Source: Candidatus Melainabacteria bacterium (lineage in GTDB: Bacteria; Cyanobacteriota; Vampirovibrionia; Gastranaerophilales; Gastranaerophilaceae). Taken from it: a stretch of 64,000 nucleotides of DNA. The position numbers and the translations under genes are program-made. The notes under the pieces are model-generated. The model saw only the letters and a list, made by a program, of their open reading frames with translations, did no database searches and was not told where the DNA came from. Positions within the stretch are counted from its first letter, which is position 1. Each line of letters starts with the position of its first letter. The stretch is from assembly GCA_022009935.1 (NCBI GenBank), contig CP091731.1, forward strand, positions 496,001 to 560,000, read 5' to 3'. Shown piece after piece: positions 31,123-41,901 of the stretch.

Positions 31123-32140
31123 CTACCCCTCAACACAAATGCATACCCATTCTTTTTTTTGCTCAACTGAAACAACTTTCAAATTCAATTCCTTAATTTT
31201 TTCAAGAACCAACTCTTTTTTTTCATCCAAAATACCGCTTAATATCATTATACCATCTTTTTTTAAAAGCTTTTTCCATACATCCAGTTCTTTTATAATT
31301 ATATTGTGCAGTATATTAGCAACTATTATGTCATAAGTCCCTATAATATTCTTAGCTGTTCCTTCACAAATCTTAACATTCTTAACATGGTTCATATTAA
31401 CATTATCAATTGCAGTTTTTATTACACTTTCATCAATATCCACACCCAAAACATCCTTGCAGCCTAAAATTGAAGCAATAATACTTAAAATGCCACTTCC
31501 TGTTCCCAAATCCAATAAATTCAAATTCGGGTTCGTCTTCAATTTGCAAGGCAAGTATTCTTCAATTTTTTTTGCACACAAGCTTGTTGTAGCATGAACT
31601 CCTGTGCCAAAAGCATTTGATGGGTCTATTTTAATAACAATTTCTTTTTTCTTTTTTTGATATTCTTCCCAACTTGGACATATAACAATTTTGTCAGTTA
31701 TATTAAATGGTTTCCAGTTTTCCTTCCATTTTTTTGACCAATCTTCGTTTTCAACAACGCGATATGAAATACAATTTTTATTTTCAATATATTCATTAAT
31801 ATTAACATTAGTTTCAAGAAACAACTTTTCAAGATTTGAAGCTATTTTATAAGTGTCGGGTTTTTCATCTAAATATATTTTCAAAACATTTTTAAATTCT
31901 TTTTGGTCGCAATTTAGAAAATGTAATCTCACCTTCTACCACTCCAAGAACATTGTAATTTCCGTAAAACCAATCAACAATAAGTTCTTTTCCTATATTT
32001 TCTTCTTCCAAAAGACAACAAATTTTTTCATCCTCAACAAGAACATCCTCTGTTGTTTTTGTGACAAAAGCATCACTTCTGACTTGATAAGGTTCACTAA
32101 GTCTTGTTTTTAAAGGAATAGACAATTCATAAACATTCAT
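31123..32140 (-). CDS. prmA: Ribosomal protein L11 methyltransferase
   Basis: SAM-dependent methyltransferase acting on ribosomal protein L11, about 339 residues, slightly longer than usual. The N-terminal recognition part begins MNVYELSIPLKTRLSEPYQV; the catalytic domain shows IDPSNAFGTGVHATTSLC, NLLDLGTGSGILSIIASILG with the SAM motif, GVDIDESVIKTA and DIIVANILHNII, matching the PrmA NPP(L)-type motif in altered form (ANILHN). One shift lies near 31925. Its first base overlaps the last base of the accA stop, and kdsB starts 2 bp after its own stop. Confidence 0.88.
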
Positions 32141-33084
32141 TATATAAAAACACCCATTTTACGAAATTTATTATAACGATGTTGAATAACTTGTTCGCCT
32201 TTCATTTTATCAAATTCAGATAAGGATTTTAAAATCATATCTTTCATATTTTTGGCAGTTTGTTCATAATCGGTGTGAGCACCGCCAAGAGGCTCTTTTA
32301 TAACATCATCTATTATATTGTATTTCAACAAATCACAAGCTGTAATTTTTAAGGCTTCCGAAGCTTCTTCGGCTTTCGCAGCATCTCGCCACAAGATTGA
32401 AGCACAACCTTCCGGTGATATAACTGTATAGTAAGCATGTTCTAACATTAAAACTTTATTAGCAACACCAATTCCCAAAGCACCACCTGAACAGCCTTCA
32501 CCTGTTATTATAGCAACAATTGGTACCTTTAATTTTCCCATTTCCTTCAGATTATAAGCTATAGCTTCACCTTGGTTTGTTTGTTCCGCTTTAATTCCGG
32601 GATATGCTCCGGGTGTATCAATTAAAGTAACAATGGGTAAATTAAACCTATTTGCATGCTCAAAAAGTCTTAAAGCTTTGCGGTATCCTTCCGGTTGGGG
32701 CATGCCAAAATTGTATTCTAAATTTTCTTTTGTATTTTTTCCTTTTTGCGTTCCCACCAACATTACACTTCTCTGACCAATATGACACACACCGCCAATC
32801 ATTGCTCTGTCGTCTGCACCGTGCCTATCACCATGAAGTTCAATAAAATCCTCGGTGATTAAATTAACATAATCTAAAAAATTTGGTCTGTTTGGATGAC
32901 GAGCAATTTGCATTTTTTGAAACGGTTTCAAATTTGCATATAACTCACATTTATAATCGTGGGCTTGGTTTTCCAAAATTTTAATTTCAGAAGACAAATC
33001 AAGTCCAGATTGCTCGCTCATCTGTTTTAATTCATCAATTTTATTTTCAATTTCACTAACTTGTTTTTCAAAATCCAATGCCAT
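32140..33084 (-). CDS. accA: Acetyl-CoA carboxylase carboxyltransferase alpha subunit
   Basis: 314 residues, unbroken. It forms the carboxyltransferase with AccD, making malonyl-CoA for fatty acid synthesis. Landmarks: LDFEKQVSEIENKIDEL coiled start, RPNFLDYVNLITEDFIELHGDR, GTQKGKNTKENLEYNFGMPQPEGYRKALR, LIDTPGAYPGIKAEQTNQGEAIA and GEGCSGGALGIGVA for CoA/acyl binding. It follows accD after 21 bp. One of the cleanest genes here, so its neighbours' indels are not a region-wide decay. Confidence 0.97.
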   Translation of the reverse strand: MALDFEKQVSEIENKIDELKQMSEQSGLDLSSEIKILENQAHDYKCELYANLKPFQKMQIARHPNRPNFLDYVNLITEDFIELHGDRHGADDRAMIGGVCHIGQRSVMLVGTQKGKNTKENLEYNFGMPQPEGYRKALRLFEHANRFNLPIVTLIDTPGAYPGIKAEQTNQGEAIAYNLKEMGKLKVPIVAIITGEGCSGGALGIGVANKVLMLEHAYYTVISPEGCASILWRDAAKAEEASEALKITACDLLKYNIIDDVIKEPLGGAHTDYEQTAKNMKDMILKSLSEFDKMKGEQVIQHRYNKFRKMGVFI

Positions 33085-33105
33085 TTTTCTTTTCCTAATT
33101 AATAA

Positions 33106-33978
33106 TTATTTAGAATGAATTGATAGAAGTTTTGAAAAAATACTTCTCAACTCTTCACGTCTTGCAACGATATCAACTTGTCCATATTTCAACAGATACT
33201 CTGCAGTTTGAAAATCGTCAGGCAATTTTTGGCGAATTGTTCCCTCGATAACACGACGACCTGCAAAACCAATTCGAGCACCTTTTTCAGCAATAATTAT
33301 ATCACCAATAGTCCCAAAACTTGCAGTAACACCACCAAAAGTCGGTTCTGTTAAAAGAGTCATATATAATATACCGGCATCATTAAGTTTTGAAACAGCC
33401 AAACTTGTTTTAGCCATTTGCATTAAACTTAAGGCACTTTCTTGCATACGCGCTCCGCCTGAAGCTGTTATTACGAGAACAGGCAATTTGGTTTCTAATG
33501 CTTTTTCCATAAGCAATGTTACTTTCTCACCTACAACAGAGCCCATTGAACCGCCCATAAAATCAAAGTCCATAACAGCTGTCAAAAGTTTATAACCATC
33601 AATTTTTGCATTACCGCAAATGACCGCATCATTTAACTTTGTTTTTTCTTGTGCTGCATCAATTCTAGATTTATAACTTTGTGTATCAACAAATGTCAAA
33701 GGGTCAGTCGGTTTAATATTGGTGAAAAGTTCGCTAAAACTATTTTCATCAAACAGTTGGCTTATTCTTGTTCTTGCGTTTATGCGAAAATGATAGTCGC
33801 ATTCAGGACAAACATGTTCATTCGCTTCAAATTCTTTTTTGGGTATTTGAAGTCCGCAATTATAACATTTTACCCACAACTGTCCAACTCTGTCATCAAT
33901 TTCAACATCTTTTGGACGTGCAAGTTTTTGTTGTTCTTTTCGTTCTATAAACCAATCTTTAAGTGACTTATTTTGCAC
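33106..33978 (-). CDS. accD: Acetyl-CoA carboxylase carboxyltransferase beta subunit
   Basis: 290 residues, unbroken. N-terminal zinc ribbon: CYNCGLQIPKKEFEANEHVCPECDYHF (C-x2-C, then C-x2-C). The carboxyltransferase body contains VMDFDFMGGSMGSVVGEK, ITASGGARMQESALSLMQMAK and EPTFGGVTASFG. It is first in the order accD-accA-prmA-kdsB, presumably one operon, linking fatty acid and Kdo lipid assembly. The start follows GGGAGGAAAAG. Confidence 0.97.
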   Translation of the reverse strand: MQNKSLKDWFIERKEQQKLARPKDVEIDDRVGQLWVKCYNCGLQIPKKEFEANEHVCPECDYHFRINARTRISQLFDENSFSELFTNIKPTDPLTFVDTQSYKSRIDAAQEKTKLNDAVICGNAKIDGYKLLTAVMDFDFMGGSMGSVVGEKVTLLMEKALETKLPVLVITASGGARMQESALSLMQMAKTSLAVSKLNDAGILYMTLLTEPTFGGVTASFGTIGDIIIAEKGARIGFAGRRVIEGTIRQKLPDDFQTAEYLLKYGQVDIVARREELRSIFSKLLSIHSK

Positions 33979-34139
33979 TTTTCCTCCCTAAAATTAATCT
34001 TTTTATTGATTATATATCAAAAAAAATTTAATTACAATTTTACTTCACTAGTATAAAAAAAAAAAAAAATAATCAATAGGTCAGGAGGTTGTACTAATTC
34101 ATAACATCTTAGCCTATACAATTTTCCACGCAGGTTTTA

Positions 34140-34640
34140 GTTTTTATATGACGGGCTACCGCGCGTTCAATTTTTGAATTCACCCACCAACGTGGATTGA
34201 CTTTTGTTTGTTTATAGCGTTGAAGTCCAATTATATCTTTTTTTTTTCATGTTTTTTGTTTTAGTTTTATATAACGGGCTACCGCGCATTCAATTTTTGA
34301 ATTCACCCACCAACGTGGATTGACTTTTGTTTGTTTATAGCGTTGAAGTCCAATTATATCTTTTTTTTTCATGTTTTTTGTTTTAGTTTTTATATAACGG
34401 GCTACCGCGCATTCAATTTTTGAATTCACCCACCAACGTGGATTGACTTTTGTTTGTTTATAGCGTTGAAGTCCAATTATATCTTTTTTTTTTTCATGTT
34501 TTTTGTTTTAGTTTTATATAACGGGCTACCGCGCGTTCAATTTTTGAATTCACCCACTAACGTGGATTGACTTTTGTTTGTTTATAGCTTTGAAGTCCAA
34601 TTATATCTTTTTTTCTTCATGTTTTTTGTTTTAGTTTTTA
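34140..34640 (+). repeat. Four tandem 123-124 bp units, all empty
   Basis: Each unit reads TATATAACGGGCTACCGCGC, then TTCAATTTTTGAATTCACCC, ACCAACGTGGATTGACTTTT, GTTTATAGCGTTGAAGTCCA and an ATTATATC-T(n)-CATGTTTTTTGTTTTAG tail. Differences are few and mostly in the length of the T run. The uninterrupted junction ACGGGCT-ACCGCGC is the empty form of the insert site. Confidence 0.88.
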
Positions 34641-34651
34641 TATAACGGGCT

Positions 34652-34763
34652 GCGGATTCGTCGTTGGCCTTGCCTGATTGTGAGGAACTGAACGAAGTGA
34701 AATAATTTTGTAAAAAATTATGAAACGGAGTTGCATAGTTCCGAACCCGACGTAATCCAAGAC
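34652..34763 (+). mobile_element. 112-bp insert in repeat unit (R2, first)
   Basis: Sits at the same junction that is empty in the four preceding units. Left end GCGGATTCGTCGTTGGC, right end GACGTAATCCAAGAC, imperfect inverted repeats of each other (GGATTCGTCG against GGATTACGTCG on the other strand). Nearly identical to 1486-1597. No direct target duplication is obvious. Confidence 0.68.
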
Positions 34764-34886
34764 ACCGCGCGTTCAATTTTTGAATTCACCCACCAACGTG
34801 GATTGACTTTTGTTTGTTTATAGCGTTGAAGTCCAATTATATCTTTTTTTCTTCATGTTTTTTGTTTTAGTTTTATATAACGGGCT

Positions 34887-35470
34887 GCGGATTCGTCGTT
34901 GGCTGTCTTGGATTTTCTTTCTAGCTCACAGAGTCGTGCCTTATGTGCTTTGCACAAGCCGGCACGGTCTGTTCGCTCCCCGGGACTACGCCCGTTCAGA
35001 AATCCGCTTGCCTGATTGTGAGGAAAAATGCGTAAGCCGTGCGGAGCTTTAGACGAGGAAGCGACCCAGCTTCCGAGTATAAAGCGAAGTAGTTAATGAC
35101 CGCCGTAGGAAAGATGCCCGAATAAAATGAGGGCAGATGCCCCAGGCGGTAAAATGCGTAAGCCGTGCGGAGTTTTTAGACAAGGAAGCGACCCAGCTTC
35201 CGAGTATAAAGCGAAGTAGTTAATGACCGCCGTAGGAAAGATGCCCGAATAAAATGAGGGCAGATGCCCCAGGCGGTAAAAAGGCGTTGCATCCGTGCGT
35301 CAAAACAAATCCAAAACGGCTCAGTTTTAGATTTGTTTGTAGCAGTTAATTGGCGACGTAAGAGTTTTCGAAGAAAACTCCACAGGAGCGAAAAACTGAA
35401 CGAAGTGAAATAATTTTGTAAAAAATTATGAAACGGAGTTGCATAGTTCGAACCCGACGTAATCCAAGAC
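34887..35470 (+). mobile_element. 584-bp insert in repeat unit (R2, second)
   Basis: Same ends and same junction as the 112-bp insert, but with extra internal modules: a CTGTCTTGGATTTTCTTTCT-led module with the hairpin CGTGCC...GGCACG (about 34903-35025), then two tandem copies of a module of about 125 bp beginning GCGTAAGCCGTGCGGAG (35030 and 35156), each with a GGAAGCGACCCAGCTTCC hairpin. The last 70 bp resemble the right part of the short insert. No ORF with a ribosome site is present. Confidence 0.65.
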
Positions 35471-35592
35471 ACCGCGCATTCAATTTTTGAATTCACCCAC
35501 CAATGTGGATTGACTTTTGGTTGATTATTACATTGAAGTCCAATTATAGCTTTATACTAAACATTTTTTGTTTTAGTTTTATATGACGGGCT

Positions 35593-36299
35593 GCGGATTC
35601 GTCGTTGGCTGTCTTGGATTTCTTTCTAGCTCACAGAGTCGTGCCTTATGTGCTTTGCACAAGCCGGCACGGTCTGTTCGCTCCCCGGGACTACGCCCGT
35701 TCAGAAATCCGCTTGCCTGATTGTGAGGAAAAATGCGTAAGCCGTGCGGAGTTTTAGACGAGGAAGCGACCCAGCTTCCGAGTATAAAGCGAAGTAGTTA
35801 ATGACCGCCGTAGGAAAGATGCCCGAATAAAATGAGGGCAGATGCCCCAGGCGGTAAAAAAGGCGTTGCATCCGTGCGTAAAACAAATCCAAAACGGCTC
35901 AGTTTTGGATTTGTTTGTAGCAGTTAATTGGCGACGTAAGAGTTTTCGAAGAAAACTCCACAGGAGCGAAAACTGAACGAAGTGAAATAATTTTGTAAAA
36001 AATTATGAAACGGAGCCAAATTTTACCCTAAAGGGTACCCCCTCCCTTGTATGGCTCAAGTACGTTTCACCTACAAGAGGAGCTGTTGGTAGGGCGGAAT
36101 CGAGCGTTAGCGAGCGAGCCCGTAACAAAACTAAAACAATGATTAGACTAAGAATTTAAAAAACGGGCTGCAATATAAAAAAATCCGCTGGAGTGTAGCC
36201 TTGAAAAGGCGAAACGGAATGCAAGGATTGCACTGAGCCAAATAATTTGGTATAAGTGAATTTTGAAAATCAAAAAAAGAACCCGACGTAATCCAAGAC
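35593..36299 (+). mobile_element. About 707-bp insert (R2, third)
   Basis: Starts GCGGATTCGTCGTTGGCTG after ATGACGGGCT and ends CGACGTAATCCAAGAC before AGCGTGCGTTCAA, a diverged right half of the unit. The first part repeats the modules of the 584-bp insert (one copy of the GCGTAAGCCG module at 35731). It then adds the AGGGTACCCCCTCCCTTG module seen in R1 and R3 and a piece (about 36090-36260) not found elsewhere here. Confidence 0.58.
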
Positions 36300-36382
36300 A
36301 GCGTGCGTTCAAACTAGAACATATGTTAAAAACAAAATGAAGTATTAATTTGCATGTTTCATTTTTTTGATATAATTAAGTA

Positions 36383-37785
36383 ATGTTTTTAGATAAAGTC
36401 AAAATTAAAGTTGAATCAGGCAACGGTGGCAATGGAATGGTTGCTTTTCGCCGAGAAAAATATGTAGATAAAGGTATTCCTATGGTGGCGACGGCGGTCG
36501 TGGCGGTGATATTTATCTAATTGCCGATAATAGCATTTCAACATTACTTGACTTTAAATATAAAAGTATTTTTAAAGCTCAAAATGGTGAAAACGGTCGA
36601 ACTAAAAATCAGCATGGAAAAGGCGGAGAAGATTTATATATAAAAGTGCCCTTAGGTACTGTTGTTAAAGATGTAAATAATAACCTAACTATTGCCGATT
36701 TAAAAGTAGAAGGTCAAAAAGTTCTTATTGCCAAAGGCGGTCGTGGCGGAAGAGGAAACTCACGTTTTGCAACACCTCAAAAAAGAGCTCCACAATTTTG
36801 CGAACCGGGTGAATCCGGCATAATTAGGGAGCTTGAACTTGAACTAAAACTTATTGCAGATGTTGGACTTTTAGGAATGCCAAACGCCGGTAAATCAACA
36901 TTTATATCAGTTATATCTGATGCAAAACCTAAAATAGCAAATTATGCTTTTACTACCTTAAAACCCAATTTAGGTGTTGTAAAAAAACAAAACGGTGATT
37001 CTTTTGTAGTAGCAGACATCCCAGGGATTATTGAAGGTGCTTCACTGGGAGTCGGGCTTGGTTTTCAATTCCTAAGGCATGTGGAAAGATGCCGCTTTTT
37101 GGTTCATATCATTGATGCTTCATGTGATAGTCCGCTTGAAAATTACCACAAAATTAATGAAGAATTGAAAAAATATAGCCAACATTTAAGCGACTTATAT
37201 CAAATAATTGCATTAAATAAAACAGATTTGATTGATGCAGAAACTCAACAAAATCTATTGCAAGAGTTTAAAAAATTCAATAATGATGTATTTTTAATAT
37301 CTGCAGCCACAAAAACAGGTGTTAAAGAGCTTTTAAACTTTATAACTTTAAAAACAACTCAAATTGAAAAATCAGATTTAGATATTGACATCGATTTTGA
37401 TAACGTTGCAAATAAAAACGACGATAGTGAATTTTATGTGCAAAAACTTGGCAAAAATTGTTATTGTGCTGATGGTGGTAAAATAAGAAGGCTTGTTTCC
37501 GTTACCGATGAGAGAAATCTTGACCAAACATATCGACTTCATAATATTCTGGATGCAATGTCAGTTTTTGATGCATTAAAACAGCTGGGGTTAAAAGACG
37601 GAGATTCTGTTTTTGTAGGCGGTCGTGGAAATTTTTATGAAGGATATCTTGTTAAAATAGAAACTACTAAAAACAATGAAAAAAAAGCAATCATCGATAA
37701 AACAAAATTTAACACTTGCGAAAATAACTGTCAAAACGCGACAAGCAAAGGTCATAACAGCATTGAATTTATTTATTATGATTAA
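36383..37785 (+). CDS. obg: Obg GTPase
   Basis: Essential ribosome-associated GTPase, about 467 residues. It starts MFLDKVKIKVESGNGGNGMVAFRREKYVDKG, the glycine-rich Obg fold; one T is missing near 36484 (CCTATGG for CCTTATGG). Then KGGRGGRGNSRFATPQ, GMPNAGKSTF (G1), ADIPGIIEGASLG (G3) and ALNKTDLID (G4). The C-terminal OCT domain runs from about 37400 (FYVQKLGKNCYCADGGKIRRLVSVT to FVGGRGNFYEG), followed by a short extra tail of about 40 residues. The gene lies directly after repeat island R2. Confidence 0.95.
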
Positions 37786-37883
37786 TTAAATATATTATCG
37801 TGTTGTTTATTGAAATTCATTTTTGTTTTGATATACTAAAATAAGTGTAAATATAATAGAAGAGATGTAAAGGACAATTAGTA

Positions 37884-39748
37884 ATGCAGAAAAATCAACA
37901 AGTCGGATTTTTTATTGTAATCGGAGTACTAACAGTTGTTTTATTTTTGATGCTTTTAAGCGGAACAACCACAAATACGGTTGAAATATCATATTCAAAT
38001 TTTGTAAATAAAGTTCAATCTGGTGAAATCTCAAAAGTTGAAGTGGCCGGTAATACTATTTTATCAGAACCTAAAGTTCAGCCCAAAAAAAATGTAACAA
38101 TTGTGAAACCGACTTCAGCACCTGCTCCAAAAGTCATATATAAAACAGAAGCTCCAAATAATGATTCGACTTTAATGCCAATGTTAAAACAAAATAACGT
38201 TGATATTTCAGTTAAAAAAGTGAATGAGCCAATAAATTTTTTTCAGTTGGATTGGAACGTTCTTACCCTTACTTTTCTTAATCGGGATTATGATAATTAT
38301 ATTTAAAACAATACAAACAGGCGGTTCCCAAGCTATGTCTTTCGGCAAAAGCAAAGCCAAGTTGTTACAGGATAAAGTAAAGGTAACATTTAAAGATGTA
38401 GCAGGGATTGATGAAGAAAAACAAGAACTTGAAGAAATAGTTGATTTTTTAAAAAATGGTGAAAAATATATAAAACTTGGAGCGAAAATTCCAAAGGGAG
38501 TTTTGCTTGTTGGCTCACCGGAACCGGTAAAACATTAATGGCAAAAGCCGTAGCAGGTGAAGCCGGAGTACCTTTTTTCTCTATTTCAGGTTCAGATTTT
38601 GTTGAAATGTTTGTTGGTGTGGGTGCTTCTCGTGTTCGGGACTTGTTTGAACAAGCAAAAAAACATCAACCTTGTATAATATTTATTGATGAAATTGATG
38701 CTGTTGGTCGTCAACGTGGTGCCGGCTTAGGCGGAGGACACGATGAAAGAGAACAAACATTAAACCAACTTTTGGTTGAAATGGATGGATTTGATGAAAC
38801 AGTTAATGTGATTGTCATTGCAGCTACCAATCGCCCCGATATTTTAGATAATGCCCTTTTACGTCCGGGTCGTTTTGATAGACAAATTGTTATCAATCGT
38901 CCTGATGTCAACGGTCGAGAACAAATACTTGAAGTTCATGCTAAAAATAAACCTTTGGATGAAGATGTTGATTTAAAAGTTATAGCAAAAAGAACTCCCG
39001 GGTTTACAGGTGCTGATTTACAAAATGTACTTAATGAAGCTGCTTTGCTTGCAGCTCGATATGACGGTTCTAAAATAACTATGGAAAATATGGAAGAAGC
39101 TATTGATAAAGTTATAGCATAGGCCTGAAAAGAAAAGTCGTATTATTTCTGATGAAGAAAAAGAAAATACAGCTTACCACGAAGTCGGTCATGCGCTTCT
39201 TGCTAAATTACTCAAAAATTCTGACCCACTGCACAAAGTATCAATCATCCCTCGTGGTATGGCTTTGGGTGTTACAATGACTTTGCCTGAAAAAGATCAC
39301 TTAACATTAAAAAAATCACAATTGCTTGATAAAATTACAATGTTACTTGGCGGACGTGTTGCTGAAGAGATTATTTATGGCTCTGACTCTATTACAACTG
39401 GTGCACAAAACGATTTAGAAAAAGTTTCAAACTTAGCTCGAAAAATGGTTACAACTTGGGGGTATGTCTGAAAAAATGGGAAATATGGCATATGGAAAAA
39501 GTGAAGAACACGTTTTTATGGGTAGAGATTTTGGACATACTCGAGATTTCTCAGAAGATATTGCTGCTCAAATAGATAAAGAAGTTAAGAAAATTGTTGA
39601 TGAAAACTATGAAAGAGCAAAGCATTTGTTAAGTAAAAATCGTGATATGCTTGATATTATTGCAAAAGAACTTCTTGAAAAAGAAACTATTGATGAAAAA
39701 GAATTTGAAGAGTTAATGAACAAAGTTAAATCTGAACGAAATTGGTAA
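37884..39748 (+). CDS. ftsH: ATP-dependent zinc metalloprotease FtsH
   Basis: Membrane-bound AAA+ protease, about 621 residues. Two N-terminal helices (VGFFIVIGVLTVVLFLMLLSG and, after a shift near 38260, LPLLFLIGIMIIIFK) flank a periplasmic domain of unusual composition (VTIVKPTSAPAPK). The AAA domain has a Walker A that reads GSPGTGKTL only after restoring one C near 38518, Walker B IIFIDEIDAVG, and the SRH TNRPDILDNALLRPGRFDR. The protease site is YHEVGHALL. Further shifts lie near 39120 and 39465. Start ATG follows AAGGACAATTAGTA. Confidence 0.96.
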
Positions 39749-39760
39749 TGTATATATCTT

Positions 39761-39794
39761 AAGCGGGCTGCTATTCAGCAGCCCGCTTAATTTT
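39761..39794. terminator. Terminator after ftsH
   Basis: AAGCGGGCTGCT and AGCAGCCCGCTT form a 12-bp GC-rich stem followed by AATTTTT; it may also serve the convergent dehydrogenase gene. Confidence 0.88.
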
Positions 39795-39813
39795 TATCAA
39801 ACAATATCATATT

Positions 39814-40853
39814 TTACATTTTTATCGCCGCTTTAATTACTTCGCTATTTTTATGCATAATTAAAGCTTTTTCAGTTTCTGAAAGAGGAAACGTTTGGGT
39901 TATAAGCTTTGCAACATCGACTTTTTTATCGATAATCAAATCTAGTGCCATTTTGAAATACTTTGGTGTATGGTGGAATATCGACAAAACTTTTATCGAA
40001 TCATAATGAAGTCGAGATGTTTCAATTGAAAATTTAGTTCCGGACTTACACCCGCCAAACAAATGAACTGTTCCTCCACGACGAACAAGGTCAAACATCT
40101 GCTCCCAAATTTCAGGCAAACCAACACATTCAAAGGCAACGTCCAATCCTTTTTGTTCCGGTGTAAATGATAGGAATATTTTTTTTGGGTTTTTATATTT
40201 TGTTAAATCAATAACTTCATCAGCGCAACCAAATTCCTTGGCAAGTTTTAGTTTTAAAGGGTTTCTGCCGGCAGCAATAACTTTTGCCCCCTTTAGCTTA
40301 GCAAGTTTTACAAACATTAAACCTATAGGATCTAAACCAATAACACCAACTGTATCACCTTTTTTTATATTTGTTTTTTCAATTCCATGAACAACATTTG
40401 CCAAAGGCTCAGCAAATGCCGCATACTCAAATGGCAAATCATCAGGGATTTTATATAAATTTTTTTCAACAATCAATTTTGGAATGTTTATATATTCTGC
40501 ATAGGCTCCATTTAGAAGGTTTAAATTTTCACATAAATTATATTCTTCTTTTTTACAAAAAAAACATTTTCCACAAGGTGCACTATTTGCGGCAACAACT
40601 CTATCCCCAACTTTAAAATTTTTGACATTTTTGCCAACCATTTCAATTGTACCTGCAAACTCGTGTCCAAAAACTGATGGTATTTTTTTGATTAAAACAG
40701 GATGTCCTCTGTCATAGGTTTTTACATCTGTGCCACAAGTCAATGCAGTATCAATTTTAACTTGCACTTCATCATCTTTTGGGTCATTTATGTTAATTGT
40801 TTCGTATTTTATGTTCTTTGGAGCATAAAATTTATTGCATGCATTTTTTTCAT
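39814..40853 (-). CDS. Zinc-dependent alcohol dehydrogenase 1 (MDR family)
   Basis: Medium-chain dehydrogenase/reductase, about 346 residues. It starts MKKMHA then, after a shift near 40838, KFYAPKNIKYETI. Catalytic zinc site LTCGTDVKTYDRGHP and GHEFAGTIE; structural zinc loop CGKCFFCKKEEYNLC; NAD(P) site VIGLDPIGLMFVKLAKLKGA, where the usual GxGxxG is GLDPIG. Related to sorbitol and threonine dehydrogenases, but the substrate is not predictable. Its ATG overlaps the stop of the preceding gene by 4 bp. Confidence 0.85.
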
Positions 40854-41868
40854 ATTTTTATAAAAGCTTTCATTATTTTATTGTTTATTGTATCTAAAAC
40901 TGCTTGATTTATATTATTTAAAGCATATTCACTTGATAAACCTTCAACCTTGACTTTTTTATTTTCCAACAAGTTTAATGCTTCCTTTAAATCTGTCGGA
41001 GAAGGTGAATAGCTTCCCAAAACAGTGAGTTCACGGTAATATATTTGATTATTTTGATATCCCATCTCATCATCGCTGATTGATGAAAATACAACAATTT
41101 TTCCACCATTTCTAACACTTTTCAATGCAAATTCAAGAGCACTTTTAGCCCCTGAAGTCATAAAAACACAATCAACTCCAAAGCCGTTTGTCATTTGTTT
41201 TATTTTTTCAGAGGTAATATCATTATTTTGAAAAAGCACATTGTCTATGTTCAAATTAGCGAGTCTATGAACTCTTTCTTGGATTAAATCAACACCAATA
41301 GCTCTAACGTTATAGGTATTCAATGCCTGTGCCATTAAAAAGCCTATTGAGCCTAAACCAACAACCATTGCATTGTCATTTTGCATCAAATCCGCTCTTT
41401 TGCAAGCTCTAACACAACAAGCCAAAGGTTCCATAAAAGAAGCTTCAACAATTGACAAGTTTTGGGGTTTTAAAACACGGTATTTTTCAAATGAGCCTCA
41501 CTTACATAAATATACTCCGAAAATCCTCCCGGAATTATATTCGATTTCTTGAAGTTACTGCACATTGAATAATTTTTATGTTTGCAATAAACACACTTGA
41601 AACACGGAACATGATGTGCCACCACAACACAATCACCAACTTTAAAATTTGTTTCGCTGTTTATTTCAACAATTTCACCAACAACTTTATGTCCAATTGA
41701 AGAGTTGTTGTCAGATGTAAAATGTCTTATTTTAACAATATCAGAGCCACACAAGCCACAGCCAATGACTTTAATGATTGCCCCATTTTTATTTGCAAAA
41801 TTAAGACTTTCTATAGGTGGAAAATCTTGAATTTCTATCTTACTATTAATTAATTGCGCTGTTTTCAT
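40850..41868 (-). CDS. Zinc-dependent alcohol dehydrogenase 2 (MDR family)
   Basis: About 340 residues, a diverged paralogue of the next gene. GCGLCGSDIVKIRHFTSD and GHKVVGEIVE give the catalytic zinc site, CFKCVYCKHKNYSMC the structural zinc loop, and VGLGSIGFLMAQALNTYNV the nucleotide site. One shift lies near 41465. With the following gene it forms a translationally coupled pair, so the two products may act in sequence or as a heteromer; the substrate is unknown. Confidence 0.85.
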
Positions 41869-41901
41869 TTTAGAATTGACACACTTTCAAACACATTATT
41901 A

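Larger units (their letters stand above)
34085..36310. repeat. Repeat island R2
   Basis: About 2.2 kb, non-coding. The landmark ACGGGCT occurs at 34151, 34274, 34397, 34521, 34645, 34880 and 35586. Steps of 123, 123, 124 and 124 bp are direct tandem units; the steps of 235 and 706 bp equal one unit plus inserts of 112 and 584 bp. A last insert starts at 35593. The units are AT-rich, while the inserts are distinctly richer in G and C. Annotators may call short ORFs here (for instance repeated peptides reading MNSKIECAVARYI), but they are the repeat itself read on the minus strand. Confidence 0.9.

Noticed and set aside
34140..34640. The tandem array as a possible CRISPR
   Set aside because: The units are about 123 bp and nearly identical along their whole length, with no short repeats alternating with unique spacers, and no cas gene is in the window.
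35440..35470. tRNA-like TTCGAACCC string in the repeat
   Set aside because: No acceptor or anticodon stem fits around it, and the other copies read TTCCGAACCC.
37884..39748. Programmed frameshifting in ftsH and other genes
   Set aside because: The sites share no slippery heptamer plus structure, they fall in catalytic motifs, and comparable breaks occur in most long genes; error explains them better.
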